Source: Paenibacillus phoenicis (GTDB lineage Bacteria > Bacillota > Bacilli > Paenibacillales > Paenibacillaceae). Taken from it: a stretch of DNA of 64,000 bases. The translations under genes and the position numbers were made by a program. Each line of letters begins with the position of its first letter. The stretch's first letter is position 1. Shown here one piece after another: positions 19,121 to 27,691 of this stretch. Below the pieces are notes generated by a model, which searched no databases, had not been told where the DNA came from, and saw only the letters and a list, made by a program, of their open reading frames with translations. The stretch covers positions 3,765,001-3,829,000 of the forward strand of contig NZ_JAYERP010000001.1 in assembly GCF_034718895.1 (NCBI RefSeq). Reading direction: 5' to 3'.

Positions 19121-20017
19121 TTGGCGAATTTGGGAGACTTGGTCGTCCGCAAATCATACGGTGGAGATGTTACGTTCCGAATCGAACAGATTGTGCGGAG
19201 TGAAGCGATTATTAAAGGAACGGAATTCCGGCTGCTGGCGGATGCGCCCTTAACTGATTTGGTTAGGGTAGACCCGGCTTCCCCAGGAGAGACGACGCAG
19301 CGGGCCCGCATTAAGGCGACGGAATCGCTGAAGCGGTTAACTCAAGACCGCAAGGAATTGGCAGAACGCAATCGAATGGTAATTGGACGGGAACTGTATG
19401 GGCAAGGCGAGCCGGCCTATTTTGAGGTCCCGGGTAAGGTCCTGCATCTCGATGGCGACGAACGCTATTTGCAAAAGAGTTTAAGCCTGTATCAGAAGCT
19501 GCGCGTCCCGGTTCAAGGCTATTATGTCACGGAATCGCAAATGGCAAATGCGCTGTACCGTCTGCTGCCTGTGGTCAAGCCGGATATCGTCGTGATCACG
19601 GGTCATGACGGCGTGTTAAAATCGCGCCCCACCAGCGATCTTTATAATTTGACCAGCTATAAAAATTCCAAGTATTTTGTGGAGGCCATTCAAATGGCTC
19701 GGCAATACGAACGGAATTTCGATACGTTAACGATTGTGGCCGGCGCTTGCCAGTCGCATTTTGAGGCGCTGCTGCAGGCGGGGGCTAATTTTGCTAGTTC
19801 GCCCGGCCGGGTGCTGATCCATGCGCTGGATCCGGTGTATATCGCCGCTAAAGCGTCGCTCACCTCGATTCGGGATACGATCCAGATTACTGACGTGCTG
19901 AATCATACGATCAGCGGCGCCCAGGGGGTTGGCGGGATCGAGACTCGTGGCAGTTACCGAATCGGGTTGCCCAAACTGAAGGACTTGTCGACGCTGAAAG
20001 TGGTGCCGTCCATGTGA
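19121..20017 (+). CDS. yabG: YabG, sporulation-specific protease
   Basis: A 298-aa protein of the YabG family, a coat-modifying protease made late in sporulation. Family features are GDLVVRKSYGGDVTFRI at the N-terminus, DIVVITGHDGVL and the central VAGACQSHFEALLQAGANFASSP. The TTG at 19121 is chosen because AGAGGTGAT sits at ideal distance; an upstream GTG (19112) and ATG (19115) lie inside this motif. It lies between rsmA and veg, as in B. subtilis. Confidence 0.92.
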   Translation: MANLGDLVVRKSYGGDVTFRIEQIVRSEAIIKGTEFRLLADAPLTDLVRVDPASPGETTQRARIKATESLKRLTQDRKELAERNRMVIGRELYGQGEPAYFEVPGKVLHLDGDERYLQKSLSLYQKLRVPVQGYYVTESQMANALYRLLPVVKPDIVVITGHDGVLKSRPTSDLYNLTSYKNSKYFVEAIQMARQYERNFDTLTIVAGACQSHFEALLQAGANFASSPGRVLIHALDPVYIAAKASLTSIRDTIQITDVLNHTISGAQGVGGIETRGSYRIGLPKLKDLSTLKVVPSM

Positions 20018-20023
20018 AAGGGT

Positions 20024-20073
20024 TGCCGGAAGGAACTGAGGCTAGTGCCCCAGGACCTTCCGGTTATTTTTTA
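20024..20073 (+). terminator. terminator after yabG
   Basis: GCCGGAAGG...GGC pairs with GCC...CCTTCCGGT, followed by TTATTTTTT. Confidence 0.85.
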
Positions 20074-20108
20074 GTACCTGGCTCTTTAGCCATCAGGTAA
20101 AAAGAAAA

Positions 20109-20115
20109 TGTCGAA
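20109..20115 (+). promoter_or_regulatory. Spo0A-box-like TGTCGAA upstream of veg
   Basis: A perfect TGTCGAA lies just before the distal veg promoter. Its role is unproven. Confidence 0.35.
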
Positions 20116-20124
20116 AAATAATCG

Positions 20125-20154
20125 TTGACACATCTTTTTTGCTGCTGATATAAT
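20125..20154 (+). promoter_or_regulatory. distal veg promoter
   Basis: TTGACA (20125-20130), an 18-nt spacer and TATAAT (20149-20154): both hexamers match the sigma-A consensus exactly. Confidence 0.8.
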
Positions 20155-20167
20155 TATTTATTCCGAT

Positions 20168-20196
20168 TTGACAAGTTTGTGACTTTCCTGTATAAT
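20168..20196 (+). promoter_or_regulatory. proximal veg promoter
   Basis: TTGACA (20168-20173), a 17-nt spacer and TATAAT (20191-20196): a perfect sigma-A consensus promoter, in tandem with the one 43 bp upstream. Confidence 0.88.
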
Positions 20197-20224
20197 GGAC
20201 AAAGAAAGAAGGTGGTCACAGGCA

Positions 20225-20500
20225 ATGGCTAAAAATGCGCTGTCGGAAATAAAGCATAGTCTCGACGCCCACGTTGGACAGAAAATTATGCTCCGGGCAA
20301 ACGGTGGTCGCCGGAAGACCGTCGAACGCACTGGAGTATTGGAGGAGACCTATCCTTCGGTCTTCATTGTGAAGCTGGATCAAGAGCAGCAAACCTTTAA
20401 GCGTGTGTCTTACAGTTATGCCGATATACTGACCGAATCCGTTGAAGTTATGGTTTATGACGACAACGACGGGATGCGGATTTCGTATATTAAACCGTGA
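20225..20500 (+). CDS. veg: Veg protein
   Basis: A 91-aa protein of the Veg family ([20 protein letters not shown]...). In B. subtilis Veg is highly expressed and promotes biofilm gene expression through SinR. The ATG at 20225 follows AAGAAGGTGG. The open frame reaches 20195, but that upstream codon overlaps the proximal promoter's -10. Two perfect promoters and a strong terminator make it a monocistronic, highly expressed unit. Confidence 0.93.
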   Translation: MAKNALSEIKHSLDAHVGQKIMLRANGGRRKTVERTGVLEETYPSVFIVKLDQEQQTFKRVSYSYADILTESVEVMVYDDNDGMRISYIKP

Positions 20501-20520
20501 ACATCATGAATCAAACCGCA

Positions 20521-20558
20521 AACGGTTCTCGCCCTTCGGGTGAGGCCGTTTTTTTTGA
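20521..20558 (+). terminator. terminator after veg
   Basis: AACGG...CGCCC, loop TTCG, GGTG...CCGTT, then eight T residues. Confidence 0.9.
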
Positions 20559-20652
20559 TATGTTCGAAGATGCAGGTTAGGGTGATCTCGCTGTCGCTGG
20601 GTTCACCAACCAAGATTGTCGGGTGTTCACCTTAGATGGACAAAGTTTCGGT

Positions 20653-20682
20653 GTATGCTCGAAACGGTGCCTGCGTATACTA
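20653..20682 (+). promoter_or_regulatory. sigma-G-type promoter of sspF
   Basis: GTATG (20653-20657), an 18-nt spacer and TATACTA (20676-20682) resemble the sigma-G consensus (GYATR-N18-CATNHTA). sspF is sigma-G dependent in B. subtilis. Confidence 0.6.
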
Positions 20683-20723
20683 ACCATCGTTCCTATATCC
20701 ATGGCCAAAGGAGGAGACTGACC

Positions 20724-20903
20724 ATGTCGCGAAGAAGACGCAGCGTGATGTCGGAGAACTTGAAGGTCGAGTTAGCGAAGGATCTGGGATTTTACGATAC
20801 CGTCCAGCAGGAGGGCTGGGGCGGCATCAAGGCGAAAGATGCGGGCAATATGGTGAAGCGGGCGATCGAGCTCGCCGAGAAGGCGGCATCGAAACAGCAA
20901 TAA
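20724..20903 (+). CDS. sspF: small acid-soluble spore protein SspF
   Basis: A 59-aa alpha/beta-type SASP relative ([25 protein letters not shown]...). The family motif [29 protein letters not shown] is split across its two helices. Such proteins coat DNA in the dormant spore. The ATG at 20724 follows AAAGGAGGAG; the longer open frame has no support. It lies between veg and ispE, as in B. subtilis. Confidence 0.93.
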   Translation: MSRRRRSVMSENLKVELAKDLGFYDTVQQEGWGGIKAKDAGNMVKRAIELAEKAASKQQ

Positions 20904-20914
20904 CCTCTGCCACA

Positions 20915-20950
20915 GCGAAGCGTCCCTTTCAGGGAGCTTCGTTTTTTTCG
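20915..20950 (+). terminator. terminator after sspF
   Basis: CGAAGCGTCCC pairs with GGGAGCTTCG, followed by seven T residues. Confidence 0.9.
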
Positions 20951-21091
20951 TTGGATGCAGTAAGATAGAGGGAGGAAAAATTGTCTTTCATACATAGACG
21001 TGGAGGCAACGTTTTTTTAGAATTAAAGAATGTGCCAAAAAGACCGGATGGATGCGGATATTCCACGGAATTGCTGAGGTGGGGAAGCGGC

Positions 21092-21946
21092 ATGAAAATT
21101 TACGAAAAAGCACCGGCCAAAATTAATTTAATGCTCGACGTGTTACATAAGCGTCCTGACGGATACCATGAGGTCGAGATGATCATGACCATGGTGGATC
21201 TGGCAGATCGTTTGGAAATGAGCGCCCTTCCGCGGGATACGATCATTATTTCGAGCCAGGCCGGATATATTCCGCTGGATGAGAAGAATTTGGCGTTTCA
21301 GGCGGCGAAGTTGATTAAGGAACGCTACAACGTGCGGAGCGGGGTTTATATACACCTCGATAAGAAAATACCGGTGGCTGCCGGCCTTGCCGGCGGCAGC
21401 AGTGACGCGGCGGCTACGCTGCGGGGCTTAAACCGGCTATGGGAGCTTGGCATTCCCGAAGAGGAGCTGAAGGAGCTGGGGGCGGAGCTGGGCTCGGACG
21501 TGCCTTTTTGCGTGACGGGCGGGACGGCGCTGGCGACGGGGCGAGGCGAAGTGCTGACGCCGCTGGTGAATCCGCCGCAATGCTGGGTGGTGTTGGCGAA
21601 GCCTCCGATCAACGTGTCGACTGCAGAGGTGTATGGACGTCTACAGGCGGAGCGAATTACCGATCATCCGTCGGCAGCCCGGATGCGGGAGGCGCTGGAG
21701 AGACGATCATTCACGGGTGTATGCCAAGAGCTCGGCAACGTGTTGGAGCAGGTGACGCTGGAGCTTCACCCGGAGGTGGCGCAACTGAAAGAAGCGATGC
21801 TGCGTCTTGGCGCGGACGGCGTGTTGATGTCCGGCAGCGGACCCACGGTGTTTGGGCTCGTGTCGAAGGAATCGAAGGTGCCCCGCATTTATAACGGATT
21901 ACGCGGGTTCTGCAAAGAGGTTTACGCCGTGCGGCTGTTGACCTAA
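21092..21946 (+). CDS. ispE: 4-diphosphocytidyl-2-C-methyl-D-erythritol kinase
   Basis: A 284-aa GHMP kinase of the MEP isoprenoid pathway. [20 protein letters not shown] is at the N-terminus, the ATP-binding [15 protein letters not shown] is in the centre, and GSGPTVFG is near the end. The ATG at 21092 has GAGGTGGGG upstream; 37 extra codons in frame before it are unsupported. It lies between sspF and purR as expected. Confidence 0.95.
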   Translation: MKIYEKAPAKINLMLDVLHKRPDGYHEVEMIMTMVDLADRLEMSALPRDTIIISSQAGYIPLDEKNLAFQAAKLIKERYNVRSGVYIHLDKKIPVAAGLAGGSSDAAATLRGLNRLWELGIPEEELKELGAELGSDVPFCVTGGTALATGRGEVLTPLVNPPQCWVVLAKPPINVSTAEVYGRLQAERITDHPSAARMREALERRSFTGVCQELGNVLEQVTLELHPEVAQLKEAMLRLGADGVLMSGSGPTVFGLVSKESKVPRIYNGLRGFCKEVYAVRLLT

Positions 21947-21996
21947 AGCTCAGCTGCGGGACTGGAGCCGGGTACTCCTTCGCCTCATTCCAAGGC

Positions 21997-22026
21997 TTGG
22001 ACAAATCCGTACAAAAGTGTTATAGT
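21997..22026 (+). promoter_or_regulatory. probable sigma-A promoter of purR
   Basis: TTGGAC (21997-22002), an 18-nt spacer and TATAGT (22021-22026). This explains why the upstream TTG in the purR frame is not a start. Confidence 0.5.
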
Positions 22027-22062
22027 TTCATTAAAATATTCGGATTCAGCGAGGGGTACTTC

Positions 22063-22899
22063 GTGAAGAAATTAAAGAGAAGCGCTCGTTTGGTGGAGAT
22101 GACCCATTATCTGTTGTCTAGACCACATCATTTAATCCCGCTGACTACCTTTGCGCAACGGTATGGGGCGGCTAAGTCGTCCATCAGCGAGGATTTGGGG
22201 ATTATTAAAGAAGTGTTTGAAGGTGAAGGCATGGGGGAATTGCTGACGCTTGCCGGGGCGGCTGGCGGCGTGAAATACATTCCCCGGGTCGGACGGGAGC
22301 AAGCGAACGCTTTTATCCAGCAGCTCTGTGAGAAGCTGGCGCAGCCAGACCGAATTTTACCGGGCGGATATTTGTATATGTCGGATCTCTTAGGACAACC
22401 GGCGCTGATGAATGAGGCGGGCAAGTTGTTTGCCACCGTCTTCGGTGATTTGGAAATCGACTGCATTATGACCGTGGAAACGAAGGGGATCCCTCTCGCT
22501 TATGCAACGGGAGCGGAGCTGAATCTGCCGGTCGTCCTGGTGCGCCGCGACCATCAGGTAACGGAAGGATCCGCCGTTAGCATCAATTACGTATCGGGCT
22601 CCCATAAGAGCCTGCATACGATGACGTTGTCGCGCCGGGCATTGAAGGAACGCTCCCGCGTATTGATCGTCGATGACTTTATGAAGGCGGGGGGCACGAT
22701 CCAAGGGATGGTTGACCTGCTGGCCGAGTTTAACGCAGAGGTTGCGGGGGTTGGCGTTCTGGTTGAATCCGGGGAAGTTGCCAGCGAGCAGCGTCTGCTG
22801 CATGATTACGTTTCCCTGGCTACGCTTCGGGCAGTGGATCCCAAGGAAAAGGAGATTTCAGTAGAACCTGGGAATTATTTTTCGAAGTTTGAACAATAA
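22063..22899 (+). CDS. purR: PurR, purine operon repressor
   Basis: A 278-aa protein with an N-terminal winged-helix domain (about 1-75) and a C-terminal phosphoribosyltransferase-like domain. The PRPP-binding motif VLIVDDFMKAGGT is intact. In B. subtilis PurR represses purine genes and PRPP relieves repression. The start is GTG 22063 behind GAGGGG. The yabJ (ridA) gene that follows purR in B. subtilis is absent; spoVG comes next. Confidence 0.94.
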   Translation: MKKLKRSARLVEMTHYLLSRPHHLIPLTTFAQRYGAAKSSISEDLGIIKEVFEGEGMGELLTLAGAAGGVKYIPRVGREQANAFIQQLCEKLAQPDRILPGGYLYMSDLLGQPALMNEAGKLFATVFGDLEIDCIMTVETKGIPLAYATGAELNLPVVLVRRDHQVTEGSAVSINYVSGSHKSLHTMTLSRRALKERSRVLIVDDFMKAGGTIQGMVDLLAEFNAEVAGVGVLVESGEVASEQRLLHDYVSLATLRAVDPKEKEISVEPGNYFSKFEQ

Positions 22900-22946
22900 G
22901 AACTATGTCGAGATATCCTCAAATTCTAAGAATTCTCGACGAAACA

Positions 22947-22953
22947 TGTCGAA
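22947..22953 (+). promoter_or_regulatory. Spo0A-box-like TGTCGAA upstream of spoVG
   Basis: A perfect TGTCGAA about 55 nt before the sigma-H -35 region; a related TGTCGAG is at 22906-22912. The function is unproven. Confidence 0.35.
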
Positions 22954-23008
22954 CACCCCGTTTTATCAAAAAAAATCGTGATTTTAGGCCATTTTGTTGA
23001 TCAAAAAA

Positions 23009-23037
23009 AAAGGATTTCCGTTTGCTATGTGGAATAA
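23009..23037 (+). promoter_or_regulatory. sigma-H promoter of spoVG
   Basis: AAAGGATTT (23009-23017), an 11-nt spacer and GTGGAATAA (23029-23037) match RNAGGAWWW-N11-RNNGAATWW at every defined position. It is the counterpart of the classic B. subtilis spoVG sigma-H promoter. Confidence 0.85.
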
Positions 23038-23069
23038 TACACCAAGTCTCTGATGGAAAAAGGTGGTGA

Positions 23070-23360
<291 letters not shown>

Positions 23361-23400
23361 GTCGCATTTATTTGATTTGTTGATTAATTGGGGTTCGAGG

Positions 23401-23438
23401 AAAAGGGAGCCATGTCCGCATGGCTCCCTTTTCTTTTT
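23401..23438 (+). terminator. terminator after spoVG
   Basis: A perfect 14-bp stem AAAAGGGAGCCATG/CATGGCTCCCTTTT with loop TCCG, followed by CTTTTT. It overlaps the upstream part of the glmU open frame, which argues for the later glmU start. Confidence 0.95.
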
Positions 23439-23525
23439 GCCCTAAATGAGATATATTCAGTAATGAGTTTTAATGAGAGAGAGAGAACTACTTCTTTTTT
23501 TAAAAGTGTGAAGGAGGCCGGGGAC

Positions 23526-24926
23526 TTGAAGAGGTTAGCGATCGTTCTTGCTGCAGGTCAAGGAAAACGGATGAAGTCCAAGCTCTATAAGGTGCTTCAC
23601 CCCGTTTGCGGCAAACCGATGGTTGGGCATGTACTAAACGCGGTTCAAGAAGCAGGTTGCGAACGCAGCATCGTCGTTGTTGGCCATGGGGCCGAAGCTG
23701 TGAAATCCTATTTGGGTGCATCGGCGGAATACGTGTTGCAGGAGCAACAGCTGGGAACCGGACATGCCGTCAAGCAAGCCGGGCCATTATTGGCGGGAGA
23801 AGAAGGAGTCACACTGGTTATTTGTGGCGATACCCCTTTGGTTACGGCAGAAACACTGGAAGCTCTTTTCGAACTTCATCAACGTAAGGGAGCGGCAGCG
23901 ACCGTACTTACGGCGGTGATGGAGCAACCGTATGGTTATGGCCGAGTGATCCGCGGCGCGAACGGAACGGTTGAACGGATCGTTGAACAGAAGGACTGCT
24001 CGCCGGAGGAAGCCGCCGTGCAGGAGATTAACACAGGCACTTATTGTTTTGATAATGCAAAATTATTTGCTGCACTGGAGAAAGTGACGAACAACAACGC
24101 CCAGCAGGAGTATTATCTTACCGACGTGATCGGCATTTTGGTGCAGGCGAACGAAATCGTAGAAGGCTATGCAGTAGCCGACGTTCGCGAATCGATTGGC
24201 GTCAATGACCGGGTGGCCTTGGCAGAAGCGGAAGCCGTCATGCGGGAACGCATCGTGCGCAACCATATGCTGAACGGCGTAACGGTGATTGATCCGGCTT
24301 CCACGTACATCGGGGCCGATGTCACCATTGGAGCGGATACCGTAATTTATCCGGGGACCGTTCTATCCGGTAAAACGTCCATCGGTGAAGATTGCGTGAT
24401 TGGGCCGGCCGCAGAAATCGAAGATAGCGTGATCCAAAACGGCGCGAAGGTGAAACAGTCGGTGCTCAGCCAGGCAGAAGTCGGCCGGGAGACGACGGTT
24501 GGTCCTTTCGCTTATTTGCGTCCAGGGGCGAAGCTCGGAGCGCATGTGAAGGTCGGCGATTTTGTAGAAATTAAAAATGCGACCCTCGATGAAGGCTCCA
24601 AAGTCTCGCACCTCAGCTATATCGGCGATGCGAAGGTTGGTAAGAACGTGAATATTGGCTGCGGCGCGATAACAGTGAACTATGATGGTTATAATAAGTC
24701 CATTACGGAGATCGAGGACGATGCCTTTGTAGGCAGCAACGTCAACTTGATCGCTCCGGTTAAGGTGGGAAAAGGCGCTTATGTCGTTGCCGGATCTACG
24801 ATCACACAATCGGTTCCGGACAATGACCTCGCCATCGCCAGAACCCGGCAGGAGAACAAACCCGGCTATGCCGAGAAGATTCGTGCCCGGGCGAAAGCCA
24901 AGAAGCAAAGACAGCAGGAATCCTAA
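23526..24926 (+). CDS. glmU: bifunctional UDP-GlcNAc pyrophosphorylase / GlcN-1-P acetyltransferase
   Basis: A 466-aa enzyme that makes UDP-GlcNAc for peptidoglycan. The N-terminal uridyltransferase has [11 protein letters not shown] (about 9-19), QLGTGHAV and ICGDTPL. The C-terminal left-handed beta-helix hexapeptide domain (about 255-450) has the acetyltransferase motifs RPGAKL and NYDGYNK. The start is TTG 23526 behind AAGGAGG; the frame is open 46 codons further but crosses the spoVG terminator. It lies between spoVG and prs as expected. Confidence 0.95.
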   Translation: MKRLAIVLAAGQGKRMKSKLYKVLHPVCGKPMVGHVLNAVQEAGCERSIVVVGHGAEAVKSYLGASAEYVLQEQQLGTGHAVKQAGPLLAGEEGVTLVICGDTPLVTAETLEALFELHQRKGAAATVLTAVMEQPYGYGRVIRGANGTVERIVEQKDCSPEEAAVQEINTGTYCFDNAKLFAALEKVTNNNAQQEYYLTDVIGILVQANEIVEGYAVADVRESIGVNDRVALAEAEAVMRERIVRNHMLNGVTVIDPASTYIGADVTIGADTVIYPGTVLSGKTSIGEDCVIGPAAEIEDSVIQNGAKVKQSVLSQAEVGRETTVGPFAYLRPGAKLGAHVKVGDFVEIKNATLDEGSKVSHLSYIGDAKVGKNVNIGCGAITVNYDGYNKSITEIEDDAFVGSNVNLIAPVKVGKGAYVVAGSTITQSVPDNDLAIARTRQENKPGYAEKIRARAKAKKQRQQES

Positions 24927-25038
24927 CTTCGAATGCAGTGATCTGCAGTGACCATTTGAATAGACGGGGTAGCTGTGAAGGTGGGTTGTTTAAGAGACTC
25001 CCTGACGCTATCTACACAGCACGGAGGGTTTTAATTTT

Positions 25039-25992
25039 ATGACTTATTGTGATTCTAAATTAAAGATATTCACCTGTAACTCCAATCCGAAATTGGCTCA
25101 TCAGATCGCCGATTACATCGGCATTCCGATGGGCGAATCGGAGACGACGAGCTTTAGTGACGGTGAAATTCAGGTCAAGCTGTCCGAAAGCGTTCGGGGC
25201 TGCCACGTCTATGTGGTGCAATCGACCTGCGCACCCGTCAACGATAACTTGATGGAGCTCCTCGTGATGGTGGATGCTTTGAAAAGAGCTTCGGCCAAGA
25301 GCATTAATGTCGTTATCCCGTATTACGGTTACGCCCGCCAAGACCGGAAAGCCCGTTCGCGCGATCCGATCACGGCGAAGCTGGTTGCCAATCTGATCGA
25401 GAAAGCCGGCGCTCACCGGGTCATTACGATGGACCTTCATGCGATGCAGATCCAAGGCTTCTTCGATATCCCGGTTGATCATATGCTAGGCGTGCCGATC
25501 TTGGCCCAGTATTTCCGTTCCAAGCATATCGCGAATCCGGTTGTCGTCTCGCCTGACCATGGCGGGGTGGTTCGTGCCCGTAAGCTGGCTGATTTCCTGA
25601 ACGCGCCGCTGGCGATCATCGACAAGCGCCGTCCGGAACCGAATGTCAGCGAAGTCATGAACATTATCGGGAACATCGAAGGGAAAACCGCGATTCTCGT
25701 CGACGACATCATCGATACCGCCGGTACGATTGTCCTTGGCGCTAACGCGCTGAAGGAAGGCGGGGTAGAAGAAGTGTACGCTTGCTGTACGCACCCTGTA
25801 TTGTCCGGTCCGGCAATGGAACGTCTGGAAAACTCTCCGCTGAAGGAAGTGATCGTGACCGACACGATCCCGATCACGCATCCAAATCCGACAAGCAAGC
25901 TCAAAGTGCTGTCCGTCGCTCCGCTGATGGGCGAAGCGATTATTCGCGTGCACGAGGAGCTGTCGATCAGCAAGCTGTTCGAGATCGAATAA
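25039..25992 (+). CDS. prs: ribose-phosphate pyrophosphokinase
   Basis: A 317-aa PRPP synthetase. Visible motifs are the ATP-contact loop [23 protein letters not shown] and the PRPP-binding [16 protein letters not shown] feeds purine, pyrimidine, His and Trp synthesis and also controls PurR, encoded 3 kb upstream. CGGAGGG precedes the ATG. No terminator is visible between glmU and prs, so they may share a transcript. Confidence 0.97.
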   Translation: MTYCDSKLKIFTCNSNPKLAHQIADYIGIPMGESETTSFSDGEIQVKLSESVRGCHVYVVQSTCAPVNDNLMELLVMVDALKRASAKSINVVIPYYGYARQDRKARSRDPITAKLVANLIEKAGAHRVITMDLHAMQIQGFFDIPVDHMLGVPILAQYFRSKHIANPVVVSPDHGGVVRARKLADFLNAPLAIIDKRRPEPNVSEVMNIIGNIEGKTAILVDDIIDTAGTIVLGANALKEGGVEEVYACCTHPVLSGPAMERLENSPLKEVIVTDTIPITHPNPTSKLKVLSVAPLMGEAIIRVHEELSISKLFEIE

Positions 25993-25998
25993 AATGGT

Positions 25999-26064
25999 CA
26001 CTGCCACACCAGGGGTTGCGTCCTCCCAATCGGGGACGTAACCCCTATCGGTGTATTGGCAGTG
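25999..26064. other. long hairpin after prs
   Basis: CACTGCCA (25999-26006) pairs with TGGCAGTG (26057-26064), CACC with GGTG, and AGGGGTTGCGTCC (26011-26023) with GGACGTAACCCCT (26034-26046). That is about 25 bp with one G-U pair. There is no T run, so it may be a processed or structural element rather than a simple terminator. Confidence 0.6.
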
Positions 26065-26380
26065 TTGGGTGTTAGGCGGAGGCAGGCATCCGTGTGAAAT
26101 GTTCTTACGATCGCTGTTGCTCGCGGATTTCTTGAATTGGACTAAAATCAGAAGTGGTAGAAATCCGCTCACAAAGGCGAACGCCTCGCTTCTTCAGAAC
26201 ATTTCCCCCTCTTGCCTGAATCCGCCCAACGGACAATGCTGCCCCACCGATCGAGTGGTGATGGCCATACGCTGAGGGCAACGTCCTCGTTCGGGTGTTG
26301 GCCGCAATGCCCTGGAGTGGCAGTGGGGTGGGGAGTAGTAGGGACGACGGGATTGTTGGCACTCCCCGTCGGTGAATACA
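26065..26380. other. non-coding spacer between prs and pth
   Basis: No gene, RNA or repeat could be supported here. Short open frames have no ribosome binding site or family signal. Confidence 0.4.
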
Positions 26381-26575
26381 AACTAACTGGAATTTCTAGC
26401 GTTAATTTTGGCGGGAACGTAGGTTTTGGGCGATTTAACGGTAAATTGTATAGTTAATTTGGGTACTTTTTCGCTAAAGTGGCAATTTCGCTGAAATTAA
26501 CAGTAGGTTTTACCGTTAGTTGCGCGGACAGCCGATCCACGCCGAAATTAACGGTACATTTTCCAGTTAATTCGA
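26381..26575. repeat. four AATTAACGGTA...GTTAATT hairpin units
   Basis: Four related units lie near 26381-26408, 26432-26460, 26493-26522 and 26543-26574. Each is an inverted repeat of about 28-32 nt with ATTAAC-like and GTTAAT-like arms. They are not exact copies. Their function is unknown; they fill the space upstream of pth. Confidence 0.65.
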
Positions 26576-26656
26576 GGCAAGTAGTAGTTAGTTTAACGAA
26601 CAATCAAGCACCAGAGGCGGTTTGAAGATACATTAGCGTTTGGAGGGACATGACCC

Positions 26657-27217
26657 ATGAAGTGGATCGTAGGGCTCGGCAATCCGGGAGCCCAATATGA
26701 GAAAACCCGGCATAATATCGGCTTTATGGCCGTGGATGAGCTGGCGCGCCGGCATGGCATCGAGATCAAGCAAAGCAAGTGCAAGGCTTTGATTGGAGAG
26801 GGGATGCTGCCGGGCGGGAAAGTCGTGCTGATCAAGCCGATGACCTACATGAATTTATCTGGCGAAGCGGTGCGCGCTTATATGGACTACTATAAGGCGT
26901 CGATTGAAGACATGATCGTGGTGTACGACGACCTCGACACCGAGTTGGGGCGTAATCGGCTGAGATATCAAGGCAGTGCCGGTGGGCACAACGGCATTAA
27001 GTCGATCATTCAACATATCGGCACGCAGACGTTTAACCGAATTCGGATGGGCATTTCCCGGCCGGAGCCAGGGTATGCGGTCGTAGATTATGTTCTGTCG
27101 CCGTTTCCGAAGAAAGATAAGCCGCTGCTCGATCAGTCCATTCAAGCGGCATGCGATGCATTGGAATATAGCCTGGACCATACCTTCGAACAAACGATGG
27201 CGAAGTTTAACGGCTAA
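26657..27217 (+). CDS. pth: peptidyl-tRNA hydrolase
   Basis: A 186-aa enzyme that recycles peptidyl-tRNA (spoVC in B. subtilis). GLGNPGAQYEKTRHNIGF at the N-terminus includes the catalytic His. KPMTYMNLSG, DDLDTELG and GSAGGHNGIKSI follow. Length is normal. TTGGAGGG precedes the ATG. It is followed by fin, as in B. subtilis. Confidence 0.96.
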   Translation: MKWIVGLGNPGAQYEKTRHNIGFMAVDELARRHGIEIKQSKCKALIGEGMLPGGKVVLIKPMTYMNLSGEAVRAYMDYYKASIEDMIVVYDDLDTELGRNRLRYQGSAGGHNGIKSIIQHIGTQTFNRIRMGISRPEPGYAVVDYVLSPFPKKDKPLLDQSIQAACDALEYSLDHTFEQTMAKFNG

Positions 27218-27241
27218 ATAATTGATCTAGCAGGGTCGATA

Positions 27242-27271
27242 GGCTAAAAGCCGTCCGCTTGGGGCATACTG
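27242..27271 (+). promoter_or_regulatory. possible sigma-F promoter of fin
   Basis: The -10 GGGCATACTG (27262-27271) matches GGNNANAHTR fully, and a 15-nt spacer leads to GGCTA, a weak match to GYWTA. fin is sigma-F dependent in B. subtilis. Confidence 0.45.
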
Positions 27272-27302
27272 GAGACATAATGAATCTTCAGGAGGCATAT
27301 AG

Positions 27303-27533
27303 ATGGCTGTAAACTATGTTTGTCGGCACTGCCGGACGGTGATTGGTAGAATCGAATCGCCTCAAGTCACAGAAGCCCAATTAGGCTTCCATTCCTTGAC
27401 CCCCGATGAGCGGAGAGATATAATAGCGTATGATTCAAACGGCGAAATGACGGTCCGGGTGACCTGCGACTATTGCAAGGAAGCACTTGATCATAACCCG
27501 GAACTGATGCTGCTCGCCAATCCTTTGCAGTAG
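27303..27533 (+). CDS. fin: Fin, anti-sigma-F factor (YabK)
   Basis: A 76-aa zinc protein with Cys pairs CRHC (7-10) and CDYC (near 55-58) and the family core LGFHSLTPDERRDIIAY. Fin binds and inhibits sigma-F to help the switch to sigma-G in the forespore. CAGGAGG precedes the ATG. It lies between pth and mfd as in B. subtilis. Together with gin, this window carries two forespore sigma-factor inhibitors. Confidence 0.9.
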   Translation: MAVNYVCRHCRTVIGRIESPQVTEAQLGFHSLTPDERRDIIAYDSNGEMTVRVTCDYCKEALDHNPELMLLANPLQ

Positions 27534-27584
27534 ACTGCAAGCTACGAGGAACAATGGACAAATTTACCGGAATATACGGTTATA

Positions 27585-27616
27585 GAGCCTTGGCACGTTG
27601 CTGAGGCTCCTTTTTG
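27585..27616 (+). terminator. terminator after fin
   Basis: GAGCCT (27585-27590) pairs with AGGCTC (27604-27609), followed by CTTTTT. It lies upstream of the chosen mfd start. Confidence 0.65.
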
Positions 27617-27691
27617 GTTCGGGTAAGCTGGACTTACCCTTTTCGTCTAGCCATAGATTTCTATCCATCAGCAGTAAGAGAGGTGCCTCAT

